Assembly (NCBI RefSeq): GCF_027244095.1
Contig: NC_069657.1
Location: forward strand, 47,924,857 to 47,988,856
DNA: 64,000 nucleotides
Direction: 5' to 3'
Origin: Hemicordylus capensis
Lineage: Eukaryota > Chordata > Lepidosauria > Squamata > Cordylidae
Part shown: positions 1 to 10,400 of the stretch, piece after piece
How positions within the stretch are numbered: position 1 is the stretch's first letter
Layout of the letters: each line of letters opens with the position of its first letter
Made by a program: the position numbers and the translations under genes
Notes under the pieces: generated by a model
Database searches by the model: none
What the model saw: the letters and a program-made list of their open reading frames with translations, nothing else
Told to the model about the DNA's origin: nothing

Positions 1-153
1 ATCCTTCTATCTCAGCAAGCAAGTTGCTATAGCAATTTGTCCATTCATGACAAATGAAACACTGACAGGCTGATTCAGTACTAAAGAACAGGGCTAGATA
101 GGAACTGAGATGTTTACCAGACAAGCCTAGATGGGAGATGGTGTAACACAGGG

Positions 154-198
154 GTTGTCGTCGAACAACATCTGGGGACCCAAGTTTGAGAACCTCTG
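154..198. mobile_element. hAT-type MITE, one arm only
   Basis: Matches the terminal arm of the palindromic MITE at 32910-33045 (ends CCAAGTTTGAGAACCTCTG). The opposite arm is missing. Confidence 0.5.
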
Positions 199-660
199 GT
201 GTAAAAAGCTATTACACCATACACAAAATTTAGCCAGCCTGCCACATGACTCGGGTAGCATTCCAGCTAAGGTTTTTTGTTGGGGTTTTTTTGCAGGGGG
301 GGGGGAAGGGGGGTGTTTTTACCAAATACAGCTGACACACATTATGAAGCAGGTCTGGTAATACTAACACAACTACTGTGCAAACTAACTTACAGGCTCA
401 TGTATAAACACCATCCACATTCTGTCTGCTGTGAGCAATTTTGGCTTTGAGGGGACAATATGTATTACAGTAACAGTTCCCAAATGGAGATAGTGATGGA
501 CACGAGGGAAATAACAGCATCCTTTCCTCATTGCTTTCTTCCTGTAAACAAAGGGATTTTTTTGCTCTACAAAAATTATATAGGATAGGTGCAATTACTT
601 GCTTTCTTCTGTGTGCCCCAGAAGGCAAAGGGAATGTATTTCCTTGCTGGATGCAAGTTA
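199..660. other. No recognised feature
   Basis: Single-copy-looking sequence with a G-rich run near 295-313. No coding or repeat signal I can support. Confidence 0.5.
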
Positions 661-786
661 AGAATGTAACTGCCCTGCTGGATCAGGCCCAAGGCCCATC
701 TAGTCCAGCGTCCTGTTTCACACAGTGGCCCACCAGGTGCCACTGGGAAACTCATAAGCAGGAGCTGAGGGCATGCCCTCCTTCCA
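661..786 (-). mobile_element. CR1 LINE 3' end fragment
   Basis: Contains the reverse complement of the conserved CR1 3' terminus (CTGCTGGATCAGGCCCAAGG, then CAGTGGCCCACCAGGTGCC). The same region is seen in plus orientation at 41696-42072. Confidence 0.8.
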
Positions 787-2360
787 TCTATTTATTCCTT
801 TCCTCTGTTTGCATTTCCTTAACACAGTACTGCTTGTTATTCATGACACAAAATTCCAAATAAAACCATTCAGATACTGCGTGACAGTGACAAAACACTC
901 AAACATGATCAGCAGCCTCACATGACATATTGCTTGTTGGATTGTATTATCTCAAATCCACTCTTTCCTTCATCATCACAGCCTGAATTGCTCCTTTATA
1001 TTAAAGGAACACCTGCTAGCATGTCAAGGAAAAGACTAGAGTGGGACCTTCTAGAGCTGTGCATGAATGAAGTTACTAGACCCAATCAGATCCGATTATC
1101 GAATCATGCATCTGATAGCTGCACCAGCCCAGATCAAATTGGTTGATGATTGTCCCATAGGCTATAATGGCCTATTGGAAACAGGAAATCAACAAAATTT
1201 CTTATTACACGTCAGAATGGGATGAAAGTTTCAGGCATGGTAGAGCTTTCTTAGTTGATGGTCAACCCTTGTTAGGGCTCGATACCACCAGCATTTCAAG
1301 CAGGAGTTTTGAGAAAGAGGCAAACCTTCCCCCACCCCTTTCATACTTTTGCTTTGGATAGGTACTTGCATCCTTGCATTACTTGGATGCATGAAGGCAT
1401 TTGAAGCCCCTGCCAAGAGGGCTTTGAGGAACAAGAGTACATGGTGATATGTGCCAGGGTGTCTGAGAAGGCAACTCCCCTTCACAATTCCGCTTTGCTT
1501 AGATGAGACTGAGGTGGGCATGCAGAATTAATGCAAAGGCTAGCAGGCAGGAAGTATAATATTTCTATGTCCCTCTTCCCAAGCACTGTGATTGGAAGGC
1601 AACACAAATGCAGATAACCAACTGCAGTATTCATGGAGCAGCTGGAAGCCTGATGAGGCACTGATTTGAAGCAAGGATGTCAATCATGTAACTGCTCTCC
1701 TTTCTGCTCCTCAGCATTTAAATGGCACATCACCAGATTCAATGACATGCAAGTTTTGCGACATCAGCAACAAGAAAAAGTCGCATGAAAATAGCCATCT
1801 AATCATCAGATGGGGCTTGATACAGTTCAATACAATATGGAAAATATCATATTGGTCAGTGCTGATATTAAGAATTTCAGGTCAAAACCAATACGATGAA
1901 AATGTTGCCGGTAGGGATTGCATTGAACTGGATCCAATTACTATTCCGATTCAATGCACACACGTAGAATCTTCTCTTACAGGTTAATATTCAAGGGAAC
2001 AAATTTTCAAATAGAGTGGAACATTCAGTTCTTCCATTAGCACATAGGGATGCTGGTCATGTAGCTTGATTCTGCACCTCATTTTGACTACTTACTGATG
2101 TACTGGCTTCTACCACACCACGTGAGATTTTATATCAAAGTCAGCAATGCAAGATCTCCATCCTCAGTCTCAAAAAGTTCCATGTCACTACTCAGAACCC
2201 AAATGCCTTAGCTATCTAAACCCTGAGTAGATTCACTTATCAGTATAGGAGACTGCCTGACGGAACACTAACCTAACAGACCCAGCTCTTGACCTTTACC
2301 AGCTTCTTGAGAAACTTCTATGCAATTTATCTCCCATTCTCATACCATTGTATCCTATAC
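787..2360. other. No recognised feature
   Basis: AT-leaning intergenic or 3'-flank DNA. Short open frames show no known domain. No repeat family recognised. Confidence 0.5.
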
Positions 2361-2484
2361 CAGTGGTTCCCCTATGTTGTTGGGGTACAATTCCCATCCT
2401 CCCCAGCCATTATGGCTTTCAGCCACTGTGGCAAGGATGTGAGTTGTAGTTCAACAACATATGGGGAGCCAGTGTTGGAAACCC
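2361..2484. mobile_element. hAT-type MITE, degraded
   Basis: The arm CAGTGGTTCCC and inner palindromic arms of the 'acaactcccat' type face a matching arm ending near 2484. Part of the 5' arm is deleted. Confidence 0.6.
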
Positions 2485-2569
2485 TTTCCTTATACAATTC
2501 ATAATCAGAAGGGACTTAAGGGATCTTCTAATCTACCCATCTCAGACATAAGGTAGTTTGTGTGTAAAC

Positions 2570-2701
2570 CAGGGCTGCACAACTTTGGCCCTTCAGCTGC
2601 TGTTTGACTAGAACTCCCATCATCCCAATCCACAGTGACCAATAGCCAGGGATGATAGGAGTTGTAGTCCAACAGCTGGATGCTGAAGTTTTGTAGCCCT
2701 G
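2570..2701. mobile_element. hAT-type MITE
   Basis: Starts CAGGGCTGCACAACTTTGGC and ends with the complementary arm ...GTAGCCCTG. The interior is palindromic (ACTCCCATCATCCC / GGGATGATAGGAGTTGTAGT). Same family as 16553-16687. Confidence 0.75.
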
Positions 2702-2747
2702 GTCAAGAGAATCTTCAGGTGATGCTTGGCCAACCTTTGAGTTAAAG

Positions 2748-2883
2748 TAGGGGTGGGCAAACTTGGACTTGCAGATTTTGTTGAACTACCGTTCCCATCG
2801 TCCCTAGCCACAATAAATTATGACTGGGGATGCTGGGAGCTGTAGTCCAAAAACATCTAGAGGGGCAAGTTTACCCACTCCTG
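2748..2883. mobile_element. hAT-type MITE with 8-bp target duplication
   Basis: Arms TAGGGGTGGGCAAACTTGG and CAAGTTTACCCACTCCTG. Flanks agttaaag (2740-2747) and ggttaaag (2884-2891) agree at 7 of 8 bases, the size expected for hAT. Confidence 0.75.
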
Positions 2884-4521
2884 GGTTAAAGCCTCCAAAG
2901 GAAAAGAATTCCACAGAGTCCCCCAGACAAGCCTACTGCATTCTATTGAATTGTGGATTCTATTGCAACTGCAAAGTTCTTCTCAGCACTTTACAACAAT
3001 CTACATTTCTGTAGTTTAGAATCCTTGTGGAGAACAGCTGCTGATCTTCCTCCTCTCGAAAATCCTGTACAAACCAAAAGCATATCCCAGGACCCCCTTT
3101 TACTTAGACCAACCATATCCAGCTCTCAGCCAATCCTCACAACTGCCAACTGTAGCCCTCCTCTGAATCCTTTCCAACTGGTTAACCAAGTTCTCTTCGC
3201 TTATAGCCAGTCCATTTAAAAAGAGGGGCAGGGGCAGGGATTGCTACAGTACATGCTTGGCAGAAGAACACATCATGTTCCAATTATGTTTTATGTTTGC
3301 TTCACATTAGTTGTGGTTCATCACCATGAACAGAGAAAGGTTAGGTTGCCTTGTGATGTGTCCTCCCTGCTAAGGGACTGCTAGTGTCTCACCTCAAGGG
3401 CTCAGCCATATGAATGGCCTCTCTCACTTACAACCTTCTTTACATTTAATCTTGGAACCTGGCTCCGCTTTCAAAGACCTGCTCTGCACCTTACAAGGCC
3501 TTGATCAGCCACTAACAGATCATGGTCCAGTAATTAGTATTATTACCCCACCTCTCTACCCACCACTACTTGTTGGCTTGCTTTCTTTTGCAGAGGGACT
3601 TGGCAGCCAACAAGCTGGGAAAGAGATAGACATGAGGTTGATGAGAGGATTTGCTATTTTAAAAAGCAGGGAGAGAGGCTTAAGATACTTTGCATAGGCA
3701 GGTTCTAATGGAATAACACGGGCTTCGTTTTCAGCAGTTATGTTATCTAATCTTAGACTCAGTGTAAGCTAGGAGAATAGCAGCCATCTTTAAATTTAAT
3801 TATATTTAAGATTTTGTTCTTACTGTAGAGACAAAAATGAGTTTGTAAGATGGCACACTAAAACTGTAGCTGACAGCCTTATTTCTTTCCTGTGGGCATA
3901 TTCTAGCAAGACAGGTTTCTGTCTGGTTCATAAGTGAGGGCACACTTTTCACGGTGTGATTGCATGCGTTAAATATTTCACTTGTAAGTAATGACTGGAG
4001 AGCACCTCCAGAATTCAAGAATGATCTAATTTCTTCCCCTCAAAGTCAGAGGGGGGAAGTTCAAGATTAGGAAAATTCAATTATTTTTCCACCGGCCTGC
4101 CACTCTTCAAGGACTGGTTCCCCTACCCTTTACGTACAGTCCCCAGGATGGCTTCACTGCAGCAGACTTCCCCCGACCCCAAGCTTAGCTTCCTCCCAGG
4201 GGAGGAGAGGCACGTGTAATCTTTCTAAAGGCTGCAGACATTGCAACAACCTTTGAAAAGTCTATTAGTCCCCAAAGCCCCCACCAGAAGAAGCTATGTT
4301 TAGAAAAAGTGTTTTCTGCAGTGCCATTTTAAGCAAGCTACAGAAGCCACCACCATTCCTACTCACTTCCCTGGACACCATGAAGTAGTGAGTGGATTGC
4401 TGGCAAACTTCTCCAAATGGAGAAGAAATATGGCCATCTCTCCTTTAAGGCGATCGCGTTTGGACACTCAAAACTCTTATCCCAGACTGCACCTGGAAAA
4501 TGTTTTAGGCGTCCTTGGCTC
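2884..4521. other. No recognised feature
   Basis: VASH1 downstream flank. No gene or repeat family recognised; a few polypurine and polypyrimidine patches. Confidence 0.5.
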
Positions 4522-4782
4522 CAGGGATGTAGCAAGGTTGGAGAGGACCATGAGGTAAATGGAGTGTAGATGGGCCTCTGCCCCCACTAATTTTGCCATC
4601 CCCATTTCTTTGCTGCAGAAGACCTGTAAGGACATGGTGAAAAGCAAAACATTTTCCTCATACTTTCCCTCTCACTCCGATGCAAATATCACCACACTCC
4701 CCAAGCACAAGGGCAAACTGTTGCCCAGCCAGCCCCCACCCAGGGGCATCCATCCCACCTGGTTCAGTTATAGCTACACCTG
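4522..4782. mobile_element. Possible hAT-type MITE ('grey' TIR family)
   Basis: Ends CAGGGATGTAGCAAGG and TATAGCTACACCTG resemble the inverted ends of the element at 38726-38877. Flanks cttggctc and tttggcca agree at 5 of 8. Confidence 0.5.
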
Positions 4783-5362
4783 TTTGGCCACCCTAATTTA
4801 TGCTACCATCCTGCAGACATGGCCTCCTCTTTTGGGCCTGGAACTCTCATCATATTCTCTCTCCATCACTACTCCCTGCACCTATAGGCAGAGACTCCAC
4901 ATGCCAGTGCTCCATCCCACCCACAGCATCTCATTTTCTGATAGGCTGAAGTAAGCCATGGCAACTGACAAGTCAGGAGGAAGACCAGCCCTGTCCTGCT
5001 ACAGAAAGGCAATTCAAGTGTTGTTTTTTAAAAGACACAGATAAATAACGGCTTTCAGAAGGGCAGAAGGCACTCAGGCTTCTTGGAATGACAATAGCAA
5101 AGCTACAGCCTGAACCGGCCATAATGAATAGGAAAACGGAGAAACCCGATATTAGGGAGCAAGCATTCCCTTTAAAGCTATCCTCCCTACATAATATATG
5201 ACCTCCATCTCTCAGCATTCTTCTCCACTCACAAAGCCAGCTCATCTCTATGAGACAATAAGCTAGTAAAGTGGTATGATGAGAAGCCAGAGTATCATTC
5301 CCTACAGCAGCCTCCCAGGTTAACTGCAAACCAAAAAGGCCACCCACAATCTTTTCATATAT
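4783..5362. other. No recognised feature
   Basis: Single-copy-looking sequence. The 137-residue open frame on the minus strand has no recognisable domain. Confidence 0.45.
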
Positions 5363-5547
5363 AAGGACCATAAGAAGTTGCTGCACACTGAGTCAGATCA
5401 TGAGTCCATCTAGCTCAGTAACATCTACACTGACTGGCAGCAGCTCCCCAGAGTTTCAGACTGGGGTCTGTCCCAGCCTACCCAGAAATGCTAGGGATTG
5501 GATTTGGGACTGCTGTATGCAAAGCAGATACTGAGCTATGGTCCTTT
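5363..5547 (-). mobile_element. tRNA-headed SINE with CR1-like tail
   Basis: On the minus strand it opens with GGACCATAGCTCAGTATC (box A-like), then a degenerate box B. It ends with the tail 'actgagctagatgga...ctgactcagt...ttcctatg' shared by the SINEs of this window. Confidence 0.75.
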
Positions 5548-5652
5548 TAAGGTTATGGCCACACTAGCCCATATCATTCATTTCAGTCTGGTTGCTCACC
5601 ATTCCAGACCACGTTTTCTGCACATGCATTACCTCCTGCAATTGCAGACTTA

Positions 5653-5952
5653 AGAACATAGGAAGCTGCCATATACCGAGTCAGACCATAGGCCCATCTA
5701 GCTCAGTATTGTCTACACAGACTGGCAGCAGCTTCTCCAAGGTTGCAGCCAGGAATCTCTCTCAGCCCTATCTGGAGATGCCAGGGAGGGAACTTGGAAC
5801 CTTCTGCTCTTCCCAGAGCGGCTCCATCCCCTAAGGGGAATATCTTACAGTGCTCACACTTCTAGTCTCCCTTTCATATGCAACCAGGACAGACCCTGCT
5901 TAGCTAAGGGAATAAGTCAAGTTTGCTACCACAAGACCAGCTCTCCTCTCCT
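5653..5952 (-). mobile_element. 5S-headed composite SINE
   Basis: On the minus strand: GGAGAGCTGGTCTTGTGG, then TTAGCTAAGCAGGGTC and TGGGAGACT (5S rRNA internal promoter homology), a remnant of the tRNA-like middle, then the shared 'ctgactcggtatatggcagc' tail. Nearly full length. Confidence 0.85.
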
Positions 5953-7386
5953 CGAGGACTTTGCTGTCTCTAATAAACACTGGATCTGTGCAATTGCCCT
6001 TATAATCACCACTCTCACCTAACCTGGCAACAAAGTCATGGGTAGAGCCTTAAGAGGTCATATGATAATCAGGCATGGCTTCTGCTAAGAGTTGTTACTG
6101 TATTTCATTAACAAGTGAGCCTCAGTGAAAAGGATGCAGGGGTGCAAGTTCATTGTTAAAAGTATGACAGGTAATACAAGACCTCAGTTCAGACCAGACA
6201 CAGAAAACCATGCACCTCTAAGCATTCAGTCTGAAGAAGAAGAAAGAATCAGAAATGAATGCACAGACAGATTCCAAAACATGATGTACCCTGCACCCCC
6301 TTCTTGTATGAATACCTGCAGAGTCTGCTGTTGAAACCACTGGACATACCCCTAAGAATCCTCACCAAATCATCTTTGTGTACCAAGAATGAATGCACTC
6401 CTGCAGGGGAGAGTGACACTTCAAAAAACAAGACAGCGAGACCACCACCTTTCTTTGAAAAAGGAATGTGCAAGTATGGAGTCTAGTCACATGGATCATC
6501 TTTTAATCTCTTCATTCTATTGAAAGGCTGTGATGCCCTGCCAATGCATTTCATACCAGAATAGCACCAGATAAATGGAGATGGAAAGCTAATCTCCAGC
6601 CACCCCTGAATGCACCACAGTGGGTAACTACTGTTCCCAGGCAATTAAGACATCACTGTCCTCCATTCTGCTTTCCTGGACAATAGCACAGGCACCTCCT
6701 GAGCTGCCTTCCTTAAGAAGAATCACTCTCTGGGGACCCGGAACACAAGATACCCAGTTTGCAGCAGGAAATGCACAATAAGGACCCACCACCATCACCA
6801 CACAACATACAACTCCATCTTTAGGACCAGCAGGAGGAGGATTAAGTTGGTGGTTTCAGAACACATCTCAAGATATAGTGATTTCCACCCCCCTTCCCCA
6901 CTTCAGTAGAAATATTAAAATGCTCAGAAGGTACAAATAAAATTAAAAAACCATTCTATGGAAATCCTTTTGTTTAATCCCAACTCTCCATCCTCATGCC
7001 AGCTTCATCCTTCAGATGTAGAGAGACAGTTGCCCACGGAGGGACTATGCCAAGTCAGAAGAATTCTAGCTATGCATGGGCCAATGGACAGTAGCCTCAT
7101 TGTCTCTCCATTTAAAAAAAGGGTTATTTTCCTTACCAATACTATACTGTACAACACTAAACCAGTAACTGGTAGGTCTGTTAGAGTTTTGTCTGTGGAT
7201 CTAGAAACCCCTCCCCATAGAAATCAGAGAGATGAATGCCCTGGATCAGCACTGCAGGAAATACCTTAGAAAACCAGCAATTTATGCCCATCGTGCCTAC
7301 CCACCCGCTACCCAAAATAAGCCCTCTGTAGGCAGACTTGGCCCAAATGCTGCCCAGCGAGCAGTCCATGAGTGGAGAGAGATCCT
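5953..7386 (-). other. Probable VASH1 3' UTR (end not located)
   Basis: Mostly single-copy-looking sequence directly downstream of the stop codon, up to the first SINE. Only weak ATTAAA signals appear on the minus strand (near 6508 and 6976). No clear AATAAA with a GT-rich downstream element was seen, so the cleavage site is unknown and could lie further down. Confidence 0.45.
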
Positions 7387-7459
7387 TTATACTCTGATTT
7401 GGTAACCATTAAGATCTGGCATGGCTTTGGCCTCTGTGGGTTTCTTCTCTCCAGATGGC
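7387..7459 (-). CDS. VASH1: VASH1 coding exon 7 (residues 329-352 and stop)
   Basis: A 73-nt coding part: one base completing Arg329, then PSGEKKPTEAKAMPDLNGYQ, IRV and TAA. Human ends PSGDKKTSEPKAMPDLNGYQ then IRV, so the C-terminus matches closely. The acceptor is ...ctttatag at 7461-7460. The exon continues into the 3' UTR toward lower coordinates. Intron 6 (7460-11970) separates it from exon 6 and is heavily loaded with fold-back transposons. Confidence 0.95.
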
Positions 7460-10400
7460 CTATAAAGAAAGGGGAACAAGGAAGAAGGAGAGAATCATTA
7501 TTCAGGATCCTTCTGAGGAAGAGCCCCAGTTGTGAGGAGGTGCTTCATCCCCTCTTTTGGATCCTACATAGCCACAGCAATATCGATTTATCTATCATCA
7601 TCAACTTTGTTGGCTGCCCCATAACAATCATTCTCTGGGTGACTCACAAAGCAAAACAATTGAGCAAAGCGCGCAATTAAAAACACATTAAACCCAAAGA
7701 TTACAAGAACTCTTTAACACATTTTTAAAAGGCCTGGGTGAACAAAAAGGTTTTCACTTGGTATCCAAAAGAACACAGTGGCAGTGCCAGGAGAACCTCA
7801 CTGAGGAGGCTATTCCATAAAAGGAGTACAAGGGTGTGGATTTTCAGCCCTCCCAAATGTTCATGTCTAAGTTCTAGACAAACTCAGGAAGGGTTCACAA
7901 GTTTGGGCTTGGATTAGAAACTAGGGATGTGCATGAACCTGTTCGGTGTTCTATTCTTAGGACGCCGAACAGGTTCGGAACCCGCACGTTTGAACCGGTT
8001 CAAACGTGGGGGCGGGGGTGGCTTTAAGGACAGGGGAGGGTGGCTTTAAGGACAGGGGAGGGTGCACTTAACCCCCCCTCCCTCCGGCTGCACTTCCCCC
8101 TCTGGCTGTGCTTTCCCCTCCAGAGCTCTGAGTAAAAACAGTCCGGCAGGGTGGCAGCGTACCTCCTTGCCGTGCCATTGTTTCTGTGACCGGAAGTGCT
8201 GCGTGTGTGCACACGTGCTTCGTAGGCACGTGCACGTTGTTCATGTGTGCGCTGTGCACCCAGCATTTCTGGTCATGGAAACAATGGGGCGGCAAGGAGA
8301 TACGCTGCCGCCCTGCCAGACTATTTGTACTCAGAGCACAGTGTGAGAGGGGGGCGAGGTGCGGGGAGCGAGGCGCACCCTCCCGTCCTTAAACTACCCC
8401 CGCCCCACCATCGGCTTGAAGGGAGCCGGTTCTGTGCACATCCCTATTAGAAACCAGGAGGCGAATATTCAGCTCCAACTATCTGAAGCCAAATAGTGTG
8501 CACAGCCCTCCAGCACCGCAGGGAGGTGAAGTTCCCCATGGTCCTCTCCATGCACTGATGTGCTTTTCCCAGAACCAGTGGAGTCTCTTAAAGGGAAATG
8601 GAGGCTGGCCAGCCCCTGCTGCACACCTTCTCAGATAAGTCCTTCCCAGCTGTTTCCCCAAAGAACTCTATAGGGAAAGTGCTGGAAATTCTTCTCTCTC
8701 AATGTGGGGAGTGCATATTCTCAGACGTTAATGGGACCTGCCGGGCTCTGTTTCACTTTAAGGGCGCCACTTATCCACCGAGATAAGTGCAACAGTGCAC
8801 AGAAGTGAGCAGTGGGAATAGTTGCCTCCACTCAGTGCTGAGGGCTGCATGCATTATTCAGCTTTGGATATTCAGAGCTGAACAGGTCTAGTGACCTTTT
8901 TTTTTTTTTTTAAAGTCACCATTAATAACTCTCCTCCAGTGTTCCCTGTAATAGAGATTTCTAGATGTTGACAACTACCACTCCCGTCATCCCCAGCTGC
9001 CCTGAGTTCAAATCCCCATTCACCCATGAAATAGCTGAAATTTGCGTGGTCAGCATGATGGATGCCATGGTTCATGGATGCCATGTGTGTGCTGGCACCA
9101 CATGTGGATTCTCAGGCCAAGCGCCACTGAAGCAGGAAGCTGCATGTGGCAGTGGAGAGCAGATAAGGACCTGCTCTCTTTTAAAAAAAGATCCCGCTCC
9201 CTGCTATGCCGAACTGGTTCAGACCTCATCTGAACCTGATCCTGTGCATGAACCGAGGGCCAATCACATATCTATCAGCCTAACCTAGCCTTCAGGGTTG
9301 TTGTGAGGACCATGTCCTCACAACAGGGGTTGTTGTGAGGACCAAGATCCGGCAGTTGTTGTGAGGTTGTTGTGAGGACCATAACCATTGTTGTGAGGTT
9401 GTTGTGAGGACCATAACCATGTTCGGGCTCCTTGGAGAAAGAGTGGGATATAAATGTAAACAAAACAAATCATCTGGGAATCCCTTTTGCAGGGAACTCT
9501 GCTCCCCTCCCCTCCATCCTCTGGCACATGCAGGGACTGGGCAGTGCCAGTAGCCCTATTCAGACATTACACTACGTTGTATATACATGTAGTAGGGATG
9601 TGCACGAACCTGTGTGGAGGCCTTTTTATGGGCCTCTGAACAGGTTCGGACACCGGGTGGTTCGGAGGCTCAAAGGCGGGCAGGGGGACAGCTTTAAGGG
9701 TGGGGGAGGGTGCACTTACCTCTCCCGCTGCTCCCCCGCCCCGGCAGCCTGGTTTGTAAAGACCCCATTAAGGCAGCAGGAAAGCTCCCTGCTGCCCCAT
9801 TCCCTTCTTGGCCAGAAGTGCCGGGTGCACGTGCACACGCCAGGCACAAGTGCGCAGGTCAGGTGGACCTGGCCCTTCCAGCCAAGGAGCGAATGGGGCG
9901 GCAGGAAGGTCTGCTGCGGCCATAACGGAGTCTTTACAAACCCAGCACCAGCAGGGGAGAAAACGGAAGGAGACGGAAAGAGGAAGGAGTAGTAAGTGCA
10001 CCCTCCCCTGCCCTTAAATTTGTTCCAACCCCACCATCGAGCTGGTCTCTGCCAGTTCCGTGCACATCCCTAGTATGTAGGTTTCTGTGTGTTCCATGCC
10101 CTCTAGGGATGTACATGGAACCAGTTTTGAAGATCCGGCAGTTCTGCCAATTCGAAGGCAGTGGGGGTCTCTCTTTAAGAGCGGGGGAGAGTGCACTTAC
10201 CCCTCCCACCACTACTCCCCCCCCCTGCCAGCATCCATGTTTTGCAAAGCCGATCGGGGCGGCAGCATACCTCCCTGCCGCCCTATTGCCCTTGTCTTCT
10301 GGATATGACCGGAAGTCGTTGACACACAGACATGCGTGTGTGTGTGATATACGTGTGCTTGTGCGCGCCTGTGCATCGGCGACTTCCGGTCATATCCGGA

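Noticed and set aside
9432-9992. 186-residue open frame
   Set aside because: Runs across the fold-back hAT element copy 2, which is non-coding; the other copies do not preserve the frame.
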